Positions 40,139 to 49,206 are shown, counted from the stretch's first letter. The stretch: DNA of 64,000 bases from Clostridium sp. AM30-24 (GCF_003480435.1 NZ_QUJB01000001.1:372001-436000), one strand, 5' to 3'. Program-made: numbers and translations. Notes: generated by a model from the sequence alone, not told the origin.

Positions 40139-40258
40139 TAATTTTCAATTTACAAGGGGTTAATTTAGCAATTTTCACAAATTATTGTGATCTTTTTTGT
40201 ATTGTATTTACTGTACTCCTATTATACTGATAGGTTGCCCCTTTCGAAGATCCGCTGC

Positions 40259-41146
40259 CTATAAACCGTCTTTAACGAAGTCGGTGCTGCCGATCGCACT
40301 TCTCACTTCCGAGAGGCGCCCACGGCGTTTATTCGTCTCCTCCGGGTTATCCATGGCGGCGAAATATATCAGGGCGTTCGCCACAGACATATATCCCATC
40401 ACGGAGTTATAAAAGAACAGGTCGTGGTTATTGCAGGTAAAAACGGTCGTTCCGTAGGACGCGATCGGTGAAGTTCTCTGATCCGTGACGGCGATCTGCG
40501 GGATCTTTTTCTTATCGAGATATCTTGCGGTATTCACGATATGTTTCGCGTATCCGGGTGCGGAAAAGATGATGGCACAATCCTCCGGCGTTGCGTGGGC
40601 CAGGTAATTATTGTAGAGAGCCCGGCTCAGATTCGAGAGATCGAGCGCCTCCAGCCCCAATGTCAAGAGTCTTCTCGTCGTGTAGGCACAGAGCCCTGTC
40701 ACCAGCTCGCTTCCCACCACATAGATCTTCCGGGACTGCCTGATGATCGCCACTGCGGAGAGGATATCCTTTAAGGAGACCTGTTCGAAGGTCTTCGCGA
40801 TCACACTCTTCTCGTTCGCGACGAACTCCTGAAACATCTTCTCCTTGTCGTGATCACCGAACCGGATCCCGCCCACATGATCCGCGATTCTGTTCAAACC
40901 GTCCCCATGGACCAGTCTCGTCTGCAAATGCTCCCGCAGACGGTTCTTCATCTCCACGAAGCTCTGGGCCCCGATCTTCTTCGTGAACCTTAATATGGTC
41001 ACCTCCGTCACACCCAGTGTCTCCGAAAGCTCTTTCAGGGAGTAAAAGCAGACCTGATCCGGATATTTGAAGATAAAATCCGCGATCCTTTTCTGAACCG
41101 GGCTGAGTTTTTCATAGCTTGCGTTTACTTCTTCGAGAATTCCCAT
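40259..41146 (-). CDS. MurR/RpiR family transcriptional regulator
   Basis: A 295-aa regulator with an N-terminal RpiR helix-turn-helix domain (residues about 1-77: LSPVQKRIADFIFKYPDQV, LGVTEVTILRFTKKIGAQSF). The C-terminal SIS sugar-phosphate-binding fold spans about 125-255 (KIYVVGSELVTGLCAY, AIIFSAPGY). The start at 41146 (second Met) fits AGGAGGAGATGAGC better than 41152. Members of this family sense phosphorylated sugars, often amino sugars from peptidoglycan. Between three peptide-binding-protein genes it probably links peptide or muropeptide uptake to an amino-sugar-phosphate signal. A TATAAT -10 with overlapping operator-like repeats suggests autoregulation. Confidence 0.9.
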   Translation of the reverse strand: MGILEEVNASYEKLSPVQKRIADFIFKYPDQVCFYSLKELSETLGVTEVTILRFTKKIGAQSFVEMKNRLREHLQTRLVHGDGLNRIADHVGGIRFGDHDKEKMFQEFVANEKSVIAKTFEQVSLKDILSAVAIIRQSRKIYVVGSELVTGLCAYTTRRLLTLGLEALDLSNLSRALYNNYLAHATPEDCAIIFSAPGYAKHIVNTARYLDKKKIPQIAVTDQRTSPIASYGTTVFTCNNHDLFFYNSVMGYMSVANALIYFAAMDNPEETNKRRGRLSEVRSAIGSTDFVKDGL

Positions 41147-41215
41147 GCTCATCTCCTCCTGTTTTACTATTCAGCCCTATCCCCATTTTATCAGCGAATT
41201 CTCTGAATAGTTATA

Positions 41216-41255
41216 ATTCACTATACATCGTACTATACATGATAGTGACATTATA
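41216..41255 (-). promoter_or_regulatory. rpiR promoter -10 and candidate operator cluster
   Basis: The minus-strand -10 TATAAT (41250-41255) has no clear -35. Immediately downstream lie ATTCACTATAC (41216-41226), ACTATAC (41232-41238) and an inverted GATAGTGACAT (41241-41251), covering the expected transcription start. Confidence 0.5.
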
Positions 41256-41329
41256 ACCGAACATTTCATGAATTTCCAGTATTTTTTGTGTAATTTTCAA
41301 AGAATGGGTTCTTACACCTCCGGGCATCC

Positions 41330-41379
41330 CGTGTGGCCGCTTGCGGCGATCTGCGTCTTCGCACGGTTGCGTGTCGTTG
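41330..41379. repeat. Dispersed intergenic repeat, copy 2
   Basis: Counterpart of 30791-30840: 35 of 50 identical and 14 of 15 differences are transitions. It sits between the rpiR 5' region and the terminator of paralogue 2. Confidence 0.5.
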
Positions 41380-41383
41380 AAAA

Positions 41384-41411
41384 GGGGGCAGACACCTTCA
41401 TGTCTGCCCCC
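41384..41411 (-). terminator. Terminator after binding-protein gene 2
   Basis: GGGGGCAGACA (41384-41394) pairs perfectly with TGTCTGCCCCC (41401-41411). The minus-strand transcript continues TTTTCAACG. Confidence 0.8.
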
Positions 41412-41433
41412 GTCTTTCACATTTTAAATATTA

Positions 41434-43029
41434 TCAATCTTCATAATGGCAGTTGCCAAGGTAGTGCGTTGCGCCCTTGTGAAGCTTGAATCCCTTTAAG
41501 TCTGCGCGGACACCGACATTGTCATTTTTGTAGTATAACGGACACCACGGGGAGATCTCGTGGAGATATACCTGAAGTTCTTTGTATAACTCCATACGCT
41601 TGGTGTCGTCACTCTCTTTCTGCGCGTTGATGATCAGCTCATCGACTTTATCATCAGTTAAGAATGCACGGTTACCGGTTGCTCCATGGTTTCCGGAATA
41701 GAATAACTGGTAAGTACTTCCATCCGCGTCGAAGCTTGAATTCGACCATCCGAGGAGGAACATCTCATGCTCACCTGCATTTAAGGAATCGAGAAGAGCG
41801 CCCCACTCATAGGTAGAGATATCAACCGTGATTCCAACCTCTGCAAGCTGGGCCTGAATGATCTGGGCGGAACGGGTACGAACGTCGCCGTTTACATAGA
41901 TCTTGCATTCGAATCCGTTCGGATAGCCGGCTTCCGCAAGAAGCTCCTTCGCCTTCGCCGGATCATACGGATAAGCTTCCACCTCGTCGGTCCAGCCCGG
42001 GATCATCGAGTTGATGTAGCTGTTTGCTACAGTTCCACGACCCTCAATGATCGTATCAACAAACGCCTGTTTATCCAGCGCGTAATTGATCGCCTGTCTG
42101 ACTCTCACATCCTTGAATTTCTCTTTTGTCGTATTCATACCGAGATATTCGATGGAAGAAGACGTCTGGCTCAACAGCGTCACATCCGGATTTGCCTCGA
42201 TGTTCGCACAGTCTGTCGCGTCAACGTTCCATACAAGATCGACCTCTCCTGCCTCAAGGGCAATGGCGCGGGCGCTTCCCTCCGGGATCACGCGGCAGGT
42301 GATCGTTGTAGCGATCGGCATCTCATCCCAGTATTTTTCGTTTCTTGCAAGGGTGTAGTGGTCGTTCGGGACCCACTCGGTAACTGTGAACGCACCGGAT
42401 CCGAGAACATTGTCAACATCACCGTAGGACTCTCCCGCTGCTGTGACCGCTGCCTCGGAGACGATGCTTAAGTTGCTGTTTGTAATGATCGTCTTAAAAG
42501 CTGCATACGGCTGTGTCAACTTGAAGGTAACATGGTGATCGTCGTCCGCGATAACCTCCTCGATCTTGGAGGTATTGGATTTCGTCTTCGGCATATCCTT
42601 CGCGCGGTCAAATGTAAACTTTACATCCTTCGCTGTAACCGGCGTGCCATCGGAGAAGCATGCGTCCTGTCTCAGGGTGAAGGTATATTCCGTATCACTC
42701 TTCATCTCGTAGCTCTCTGCCAGATCCGGAACAAGGTTGCCATCATCATCGATATCCATCAAGGTACTGTACACATGTTTCATAAGTACACTGGAAGTGG
42801 TATCCTGCTGTCCTGCCGGATCCAGGGTCACGACGTCAGAGGCCTGGGCAAAGACGATATCTGTCTTTGTGATATTTCCGCCGCCGGAGCTTTCCGCTGT
42901 CGCCTGAGTCTCACTGCCGCCTGCCGCCGCGGTCGTTGCCGCTGCATTGTTTCCGCCTCCGCACGCTGTCAGCACCATCGCTGCTCCGACAACGGCTGCC
43001 ATCGATCTCGCTGCTGTTCTTTTTCTCAT
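41434..43029 (-). CDS. Peptide ABC importer substrate-binding lipoprotein, paralogue 2
   Basis: A 531-aa family 5 binding protein with LTAC lipobox (Cys23), Ala/Thr/Gly-rich linker and the same DVVTLDPAGQQDT and VRQAINYALDK segments as paralogue 1, to which it is very similar along its whole length. AAGGAGGGCATGTGA precedes the ATG. It has its own promoter and terminator and no permease genes attached, so it probably feeds the OppBCDF encoded at 34380-38195, perhaps with another peptide preference. It carries the candidate RpiR site at the same promoter distance as paralogue 1. Confidence 0.92.
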   Translation of the reverse strand: MRKRTAARSMAAVVGAAMVLTACGGGNNAAATTAAAGGSETQATAESSGGGNITKTDIVFAQASDVVTLDPAGQQDTTSSVLMKHVYSTLMDIDDDGNLVPDLAESYEMKSDTEYTFTLRQDACFSDGTPVTAKDVKFTFDRAKDMPKTKSNTSKIEEVIADDDHHVTFKLTQPYAAFKTIITNSNLSIVSEAAVTAAGESYGDVDNVLGSGAFTVTEWVPNDHYTLARNEKYWDEMPIATTITCRVIPEGSARAIALEAGEVDLVWNVDATDCANIEANPDVTLLSQTSSSIEYLGMNTTKEKFKDVRVRQAINYALDKQAFVDTIIEGRGTVANSYINSMIPGWTDEVEAYPYDPAKAKELLAEAGYPNGFECKIYVNGDVRTRSAQIIQAQLAEVGITVDISTYEWGALLDSLNAGEHEMFLLGWSNSSFDADGSTYQLFYSGNHGATGNRAFLTDDKVDELIINAQKESDDTKRMELYKELQVYLHEISPWCPLYYKNDNVGVRADLKGFKLHKGATHYLGNCHYED

Positions 43030-43095
43030 TCACATGCCCTCCTTCAAATTATTTCTGTTTCGTCAGAGTGTTGTTGGTAATCGTTGAATGTAAAT

Positions 43096-43107
43096 ATTTA
43101 CTATACC
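43096..43107 (-). promoter_or_regulatory. Candidate RpiR operator, binding-protein gene 2
   Basis: Plus-strand ATTTACTATACC, ending 34 bp from the -10 box, exactly as at the opp promoter. Confidence 0.5.
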
Positions 43108-43141
43108 TATATATACACTCTTTTCTGAATTTCATGATTAA

Positions 43142-43170
43142 AGAATATCATTTTCTAATATTTTTGTCAA
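43142..43170 (-). promoter_or_regulatory. Promoter of binding-protein gene 2
   Basis: Minus strand: TTGACA (43165-43170), 17 bp, TATTCT (43142-43147). Confidence 0.65.
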
Positions 43171-43290
43171 TAAAGTTTTCCTTTCTGCGCATTTTTTGTT
43201 TAATTTGTTTATTTTATTTGGTTTCAGCAATTCTATAGCCATAATCTGTTTACAATTTGTTCAAAATTAACAAAGCGGGATTTCTGCTAT

Positions 43291-43301
43291 GTATAGTAAA
43301 T
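43291..43301. promoter_or_regulatory. Distal, inverted copy of the candidate RpiR motif
   Basis: GTATAGTAAAT is the reverse complement of the ATTTACTATAC at 43096. It lies about 120 bp upstream of the promoter's -35 box and could allow looping. The rest of the 43030-43457 gap shows no gene. Confidence 0.35.
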
Positions 43302-43362
43302 GCTAACACTTTCCGGTCTTCGTATCTTCAGATGGATCGTTTTATCCTCTATTTTCTCAAAA

Positions 43363-43387
43363 GGGCGGGATCAAAAAGATCCCGCCC
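43363..43387 (-). terminator. Terminator after binding-protein gene 3
   Basis: GGGCGGGATC (43363-43372) and GATCCCGCCC (43378-43387) form a perfect 10-bp stem with an A5 loop. The minus strand then reads TTTTGAG. Confidence 0.75.
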
Positions 43388-43457
43388 CAAATTTCTCTGA
43401 ATATTTATATTATCAGAAATTTATTAAACGATTTGAATGCTCCTGATTTCGCTGTAT

Positions 43458-45053
43458 CTATTCTTCGTAATGGCAGTTACCAAGATAATGCTGTGCGCCT
43501 GCATGAAGAGTAAATCCCTTTAAGTCTGCGCGCACACCAACGTTATTCTCTTTGTAGTATAACGGACACCACGGAGATTCTTCATGAAGTACAAACTGGA
43601 GCTCTTTGTAAAGTTCCATACGTTTTGACTCTTCGCTCTCCCGCTGTGCAGAAAGGATCAGTTCATCAACCTTGTCATTTGAGAAGAATGCGCGGTTTCC
43701 GGTTGCACCATGATTTCCAGAATAGAATAACTGATAGGTACTACCGTCCGGATCAAAGCTCGTGTTGGACCAGCCAAGAAGAAACATTTCGTGTTCGCCT
43801 GCATTTAAAGTATCAAGAAGGGCACCCCACTCATATGTGGAAATGTCAACCTTGATTCCTACATCCGCAAGCTGAGCCTGAAGAATCTGTGCAGAACGGG
43901 TACGGAGATCGCCATTTACAAAAATCGAGCATTCAAATCCATCCGGATATCCGGCTTCCGCTAACAATTCTTTCGCTTTTTCCGGATCATACGGGTAAGC
44001 TTCCACTTCATCGGTCCATCCCGGGATTGCTGCATTGATATAGCTGTTTGCTACAAGGCCGCGACCTTCAATGATCGTGTCAACGAAGGCCTGCTTGTCA
44101 AGGGCGTAGTTGATAGCCTGACGGACTCTTTTATCAGAAAACTTTTCTTTCTGGGTGTTCATTCCCACGTAGTCAATACCTGTTGACGGCTGTGAAAGAA
44201 GTTTTACGTCGGGATTTGACTCTACATTTGCGCAGTCTGTCGGATCTACGCTCCAGACAACATCAATCTCTCCTGCTTCAAGAGCAATCGTGCGGGCACT
44301 TCCCTCCGGGATCACACGACAGGTAATAGAGGTTGCGATCGGCATCTCCCCCCAATAATTATCGTTTCTTACAAGAGTATAATGATCGTTTGGCACCCAC
44401 TCTGTTACTTTAAATGGCCCTGATCCGAGAAGATTATCCACATCACCATATGAATCTCCCGCTTCCGTCACGGCTTTCTCTGAAAGGATACTCAGGTTGT
44501 GCTGTGTTACGATTGTTTTAAATGCTGCATACGGCTCTGTCAGTTTAATCGTTACCTCATGATCCCCATTTACGGTAACCTCCTCGATCTTTGAGGTATT
44601 CGACTTTGTCTTCGGCATTCCCTTCGCGCGATCCAGAGAAAATTTAACATCCTGAGCTGTCACCGGAGTGCCGTCCCAGAAGCAGGCATCCTCGCGGAGT
44701 TTAAACACATACTCCGTGTCGCTCTTCATCTCATAGCTTTCTGCCAGATCCGGAACCACCTTTCCTTCATTATCAACGTCTAAAAGCGTACTGTACGCAT
44801 GTTTCATCAGCACACCCGAAGTCGTATCCTGTTGTCCCGCAGGATCAAGCGTGACAATATCCGACGCCTGACCGACAACGATATCTGTTTTTGTGATCTT
44901 CCCGCTTTCTGCACTCTCAGAAGCTGTCTGAGTCTCTCCTCCGGAAGAAGCACCTGTCGTAGGAGCTGTAGTGTTTCCACCTCCACAGGCTGTGAGCACC
45001 ATTGCTGCCCCCATAAGTGCCGCCATCGACCTCGCTGCTGTTCGTTTTTTCAT
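43458..45053 (-). CDS. Peptide ABC importer substrate-binding lipoprotein, paralogue 3
   Basis: A 531-aa family 5 binding protein. The start is placed at 45053 because GAGGGAGGATATGCGA gives the right SD distance; upstream in-frame Met codons lack one. LTAC lipobox with Cys23. It is more diverged than paralogues 1 and 2 (SLDRAKGMPKTK, STGIDYVGMNTQKEK) but the same family throughout. It has its own promoter and terminator. No copy of the ACTATAC motif is seen in its promoter, so its regulation may differ. Confidence 0.9.
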   Translation of the reverse strand: MKKRTAARSMAALMGAAMVLTACGGGNTTAPTTGASSGGETQTASESAESGKITKTDIVVGQASDIVTLDPAGQQDTTSGVLMKHAYSTLLDVDNEGKVVPDLAESYEMKSDTEYVFKLREDACFWDGTPVTAQDVKFSLDRAKGMPKTKSNTSKIEEVTVNGDHEVTIKLTEPYAAFKTIVTQHNLSILSEKAVTEAGDSYGDVDNLLGSGPFKVTEWVPNDHYTLVRNDNYWGEMPIATSITCRVIPEGSARTIALEAGEIDVVWSVDPTDCANVESNPDVKLLSQPSTGIDYVGMNTQKEKFSDKRVRQAINYALDKQAFVDTIIEGRGLVANSYINAAIPGWTDEVEAYPYDPEKAKELLAEAGYPDGFECSIFVNGDLRTRSAQILQAQLADVGIKVDISTYEWGALLDTLNAGEHEMFLLGWSNTSFDPDGSTYQLFYSGNHGATGNRAFFSNDKVDELILSAQRESEESKRMELYKELQFVLHEESPWCPLYYKENNVGVRADLKGFTLHAGAQHYLGNCHYEE

Positions 45054-45123
45054 TCGCATATCCTCCCTCTTATTTTCAGACAGGTATCTCATTTGCACTG
45101 TCCTTCTCAAAATTTATGAAATA

Positions 45124-45153
45124 AGAATATCACCATTTGTTACTTATTGTCAA
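45124..45153 (-). promoter_or_regulatory. Promoter of binding-protein gene 3
   Basis: Minus strand: TTGACA (45148-45153), 18 bp, TATTCT (45124-45129). Confidence 0.6.
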
Positions 45154-45263
45154 TTAAATTCGTTATTTCACGATTGTTTTGGTGATTTTGTATATTTTAC
45201 TTCCTTTTTTTCGACATTATGTACACGTGCAAGGAACATATGTCTTTATTGACTCGTAGAAGC

Positions 45264-45313
45264 AAAAAAGGCACTGAAAGCCGTTTCTGCTTAGGAAGCG
45301 ACTTTCAATGCCT
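45264..45313 (-). terminator. Terminator after leuS
   Basis: Minus strand: AGGCATTGAAAG..CG pairs with CG..CTTTCAGTGCCT around an interrupted inner stem, followed by TTTTTT. Confidence 0.8.
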
Positions 45314-45320
45314 CAATCTG

Positions 45321-45354
45321 ACGCAGCAGATGCGCAGACCTGCTGAATCATTAC
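45321..45354. repeat. Short intergenic repeat (CGCAGCA..TGCGCAGACCT type)
   Basis: ACGCAGCAGATGCGCAGACC and the following TGCTGAA..TTAC resemble 51990-52023. Each copy contains a small GCGCA/TGCGC-type inverted repeat. It sits between the leuS stop and its terminator. Confidence 0.45.
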
Positions 45355-45357
45355 TTT

Positions 45358-47769
45358 TTATTTTACAACAATATTTACGATCTTCTTCGGAACATAGATC
45401 TCCTTCACGATGTTTCCGGTGATCTTTCCTTCTACCGCAGCTTTACCTGCAGCGATCGCATCCTCTTTTGCGATGTCAGCCGGAACCATGATGACCGCTT
45501 TTACCTTACCGTTTACCTGTACGGCAACCTCGATCTCATCGTCCTTCATCGCTTCCTCATCGCACTCCGGCCATGTTGCGTGGAATACGCTGTCTGTGCC
45601 TCCAAGCTCTCTCCAGAGCTCCTCGCCGAGATGCGGAGTAAACGGAGCCAGTAAGATTACGAAGGTCTTTAAGGTCTCCTTGTCGATTCCGCCTTCCTTC
45701 TTTGCGACGTCTGTGAGCTTGTTGCAGTACTCCATGAATCCGGATACTACGGTATTCAGGCTGAACTGGTTGAAACGTGTCTCGATATCGTAGACAAGCT
45801 TGTGGCGGAGCTTCACCATCTCCTTTGTCTCTTTGATATCCTTGTCTTTGCTGTCCATCACAAGGTTGTAGAAACGATTCAAGAATCTGGCAACGCCCTC
45901 GATTCCTCTGTCATCCCACTCGGCATCAAGCTCCGGCGGTCCAACGAAGAGCTCGTACATTCTTAACGCATCACAGCCGTAATCTCTTACGAGGTCATCC
46001 GGGGAAACGACATTTCCTTTGGACTTACTCATCTTGATGCCGTTCTTACCGGTGATCATGCCCTGGTTGAACAGCTTCTTGAACGGCTCATCAAAGTCAA
46101 CTACTCCGATATCATATAAGAACTTCGTGTAGAATCTGGAGTACAGAAGGTGAAGAACGGCATGCTCAACACCGCCGATGTACATATCTACCGGAAGGTA
46201 CTTGTCTGCTTTCTCCTTGGATACAAGCTCCTTATCGTTCTTGTTATCGACATAACGTAAGAAGTACCAGGAAGAACCAGCCCACTGCGGCATGGTGTTT
46301 GTCTCACGTTTTGCCGGTGCGCCGCAGCACGGACATGTGGTGTTGACCCAGGAGTCGATCGCCGCAAGCGGGGATTCACCGGTACCGGTCGGCTGATAGC
46401 TCTCAACCTCCGGAAGTTTTAACGGAAGCTGGTCTTCCGGAACCGGAACATTGCCGCACTTCGGGCAGTGAACGATCGGGATCGGCTCGCCCCAGTAACG
46501 CTGACGGGAGAATACCCAGTCGCGGAGCTTGTAGTTCACGGTCTTCTTACCGATTCCCATCTTCTCGATGATGTGCGGAGCTTCTTTCTTTAAGACGGAG
46601 GACTCCATGCCGTTCCACTCGCCGGAGTTGATCATGGTTCCCTTTGCGTCTGTGTAAGCCTCTGTCATGTTTTCGATCTCTTTGCCGTCCTGGGCGATGA
46701 CCTGGATGATCGGAAGACCGAATTTCTTTGCGAACTCGAAGTCACGGTCGTCGTGTGCCGGTACGCACATGATCGCTCCGGTACCGTAGTCAGCGAGAAC
46801 ATAATCAGACAGCCAGATCGGAACTTCCTTGCCGTTTAACGGGTTGATCGCATAGGATCCTGTGAAGACGCCTGTCTTTTCCTTGCCCTGGAGACGGTCT
46901 ACGTTGGACTTCATGGATGCGTCGAAGATGTACTTCTCAACAGCCTCTCTCGTCTCATCCGTTGCAAGCTCTTTCGCAAGCTTATGCTCCGGGGAGAGTA
47001 CCATGAAGGTTGCGCCGTGAAGCGTATCCGGTCTTGTTGTGTAGACAGTGATCTTCTCGTCGCGTCCCTTTACCGGGAACTCAACTTCTGCACCGTAGGA
47101 TTTGCCGATCCAGTCTGTCTGCATCTTTTTAACCTTCTCCGGCCAGTCAAGCTTGTCAAGATCATCCAGAAGACGGTCTGCGTATGCTGTGATCTTTAAC
47201 ATCCACTGGCGGAGGTTCTTCTTTGTAACCGGTGTGCCGCAGCGCTCGCAGCAGCCATTTACAACTTCCTCATTTGCGAGACCTGTCTTACAGGACGGGC
47301 ACCAGTTGATCGGGAATTCTTTCTCGTATGCAAGACCTTTTTTGAACATCTGTACGAAGATCCACTGGGTCCATTTGTAGAAGGACGGATCTGTCGTGTT
47401 TACTTCCATATCCCAGTCATAGAGCGCTGCGATCTGGTTGATCTGGCGTTTGATATTTTTGATATTGGACGCTGTGGAGATTGCCGGATGAACGCCCATC
47501 TTGATCGCGTAGTTCTCAGCCGGAAGACCAAACGCGTCCCAGCCCATCGGGTGGATCACATATTTTCCCTTTAATAACTGATAACGGCTCCATACATCGG
47601 AGATTACATAACCTCTCCAGTGACCTACATGAAGTCCGCTGCCGGACGGATACGGGAACATATCCAGGCAGTAATATTTTTCTTTCTTTCCATCATTGAC
47701 ATTGATCGGATTCTTTTCCCAGTTCTCACGCCACTTGCTCTCAATGGCGGTGTGGTTGTACTGTGCCAT
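45358..47769 (-). CDS. leuS: Leucyl-tRNA synthetase
   Basis: An 803-aa class I synthetase charging tRNA-Leu. It has HIGH-type GLHVGHWRGY near residue 50, zinc-type CPSCKTGLANEEVVNGCCERC, the CP1 editing domain (TTRPDTLHGATFMV; AHDDRDFEFAKKFGLPI), KMSKS as GIKMSKSKGNVV, and a C-terminal anticodon-binding domain. The start at 47769 is set by GGAGGAGAAAAGCGTC; an in-frame ATG 14 codons upstream has no SD. Expression is controlled by the T-box leader directly upstream. Confidence 0.97.
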   Translation of the reverse strand: MAQYNHTAIESKWRENWEKNPINVNDGKKEKYYCLDMFPYPSGSGLHVGHWRGYVISDVWSRYQLLKGKYVIHPMGWDAFGLPAENYAIKMGVHPAISTASNIKNIKRQINQIAALYDWDMEVNTTDPSFYKWTQWIFVQMFKKGLAYEKEFPINWCPSCKTGLANEEVVNGCCERCGTPVTKKNLRQWMLKITAYADRLLDDLDKLDWPEKVKKMQTDWIGKSYGAEVEFPVKGRDEKITVYTTRPDTLHGATFMVLSPEHKLAKELATDETREAVEKYIFDASMKSNVDRLQGKEKTGVFTGSYAINPLNGKEVPIWLSDYVLADYGTGAIMCVPAHDDRDFEFAKKFGLPIIQVIAQDGKEIENMTEAYTDAKGTMINSGEWNGMESSVLKKEAPHIIEKMGIGKKTVNYKLRDWVFSRQRYWGEPIPIVHCPKCGNVPVPEDQLPLKLPEVESYQPTGTGESPLAAIDSWVNTTCPCCGAPAKRETNTMPQWAGSSWYFLRYVDNKNDKELVSKEKADKYLPVDMYIGGVEHAVLHLLYSRFYTKFLYDIGVVDFDEPFKKLFNQGMITGKNGIKMSKSKGNVVSPDDLVRDYGCDALRMYELFVGPPELDAEWDDRGIEGVARFLNRFYNLVMDSKDKDIKETKEMVKLRHKLVYDIETRFNQFSLNTVVSGFMEYCNKLTDVAKKEGGIDKETLKTFVILLAPFTPHLGEELWRELGGTDSVFHATWPECDEEAMKDDEIEVAVQVNGKVKAVIMVPADIAKEDAIAAGKAAVEGKITGNIVKEIYVPKKIVNIVVK

Positions 47770-47913
47770 GACGCTTTTCTCCTCCATTTCATATCGTTGA
47801 AGGCGGTACAAAAATACGCTCCGCGGATTTCGCCCGCCGCTGCATTTACCAGAATCCAGGAAGATCCTGATTCTGTTTCATTGCCCCTGAGCGCCCTTTA
47901 AAGACGTCCGGCA

Positions 47914-48218
47914 ATAAAAAAAGTCCCTCTATCTCTATCATTTTTATAGAGACGTGGGGGACTTACATTCTCACGCGGTACCACTCTATTTCATACTGGG
48001 TCTTCACCCGTATGCACTCTTTTTCCGATAACGGCGGAAACCGGCAATGCCTACCAAGAATACCGACGGCAGTGCCTCGTTTTTCACTGCTTACGCCCAC
48101 TTTTTCAGCATGCTGCTCCGAGGCGAGTTCGGAAAGCTTCTGGATGCTGCCTCGCACCGGCCGGCAGTTCTCTGTGCTCCGTATTCTCTCTTACTGGTCC
48201 TCTTCGACGCATTTTAAC
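47914..48218 (-). promoter_or_regulatory. T-box leader of leuS (Leu, specifier CUC)
   Basis: The minus-strand leader carries the T-box sequence AGAGTGGTACCGCG (complement at 47974-47987), which pairs with the uncharged tRNA end. A terminator follows: AAGTCCCTCTAT.. stem with T7 at 47915-47964. In the stem I region GAACTCGCC presents CTC (complement of 48125-48127) as the likely Leu specifier codon. Low charged tRNA-Leu would stabilise the antiterminator and let leuS be transcribed. The T-box and terminator are clear; the specifier assignment is by position and context. Confidence 0.9.
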
Positions 48219-48224
48219 TCAATA

Positions 48225-48253
48225 AATTTACCATAGAATCCCGGTTCTGTCAA
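48225..48253 (-). promoter_or_regulatory. Promoter of the leuS T-box transcript
   Basis: Minus strand: TTGACA (48248-48253), 17 bp, TAAATT (48225-48230), placed just before the leader. Confidence 0.7.
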
Positions 48254-48323
48254 GGTGTCATGCACAGCTCGATCCTACAGTCATGCATGGTTCATATGCA
48301 TGGTCGATTCTGCAGAAAACCAG

Positions 48324-48352
48324 TTGACTTTTTGGGGGTTCTTATTTAGTAT
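48324..48352 (+). promoter_or_regulatory. Promoter of the TauE/SafE-family gene
   Basis: TTGACT (48324-48329), 17 bp, TAGTAT (48347-48352), about 90 bp before the start codon. Confidence 0.5.
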
Positions 48353-48441
48353 GGAAGGACAGGTCTCTGCCTGAATTTTATCAGAAAAAGCGGTATTGCG
48401 GCATTTTTTCTGCCCGCCGCCAAAATACAAGGGGGATATCC

Positions 48442-49200
48442 ATGGAATACATCCATAATCTGATCTGGCTCTGCCCGCTCCTCTTCATTGCGGGATTTAT
48501 AGACTCTATCGCCGGAGGAGGCGGCCTGATCGCGCTTCCGGCTTATATGATGTGCGGAATGCCGATCTACTATGTTTACGGCTGCAACAAGTTCCAGTGC
48601 GCCTTCGGAAGCACCGTTGCGGCATGGAAATACTTTAAAAACGGCTGTCTCGACCTTAAGATCACGCTGATCAGCGCAGTGACCTCGTTCCTCTGCTCCA
48701 TGCTCGGAACCAGAATCATCTTTTACCTCAAAGAGGAACAGATCCGCTCGATGTTAATGGTGCTGCTTCCACTCACCGCGGTCCTTGTGATCTTTATGAA
48801 GAACGCCTGGAACTATACCGATACGGAAAAGCCGCTGATCCTGCCGAATGTGCTCCGCGCTCTTTTCATCGGAATGACCATCGGTCTTTACGACAGCCTC
48901 TACGGGCCGGGCGGCGGTACAATCGCCATGCTGCTCTTCACGTTTCTTTTAAAATACGATGTCCGCACGGCCTCCGGAAACGCGAAGCTCACGCTGATCG
49001 TCTCCAACTACACAGCGCTTCTCTCCTATATCCTTTCCGGAAACGTGTTCTACATGATCGCGATCCCGTGTGCTGTAAGCAACGTTCTCGGAAACTACAT
49101 CGGTGCCGGCTTCGCCATCAAAAACGGCGCGAAGATCATCCGGCCGGTGATGATCTGCGTGGTGACGGTGCTGATCGTGAAAATTGTTCTTGGAAAGTAA
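48442..49200 (+). CDS. TSUP family (TauE/SafE) membrane permease
   Basis: A 252-aa integral membrane protein with about 7-8 spans and the family signature at the start of each half: FIAGFIDSIAGGGGLIALPAYM and MTIGLYDSLYGPGGGTIAML. TSUP proteins move sulfite, sulfonates or other organic anions across the cytoplasmic membrane; the substrate here is unknown and the neighbours give no clue. AAGGGGGATATCC precedes the ATG. It is a single gene, with promoter and terminator on the plus strand. Confidence 0.88.
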   Translation: MEYIHNLIWLCPLLFIAGFIDSIAGGGGLIALPAYMMCGMPIYYVYGCNKFQCAFGSTVAAWKYFKNGCLDLKITLISAVTSFLCSMLGTRIIFYLKEEQIRSMLMVLLPLTAVLVIFMKNAWNYTDTEKPLILPNVLRALFIGMTIGLYDSLYGPGGGTIAMLLFTFLLKYDVRTASGNAKLTLIVSNYTALLSYILSGNVFYMIAIPCAVSNVLGNYIGAGFAIKNGAKIIRPVMICVVTVLIVKIVLGK

Positions 49201-49206
49201 AATGAT

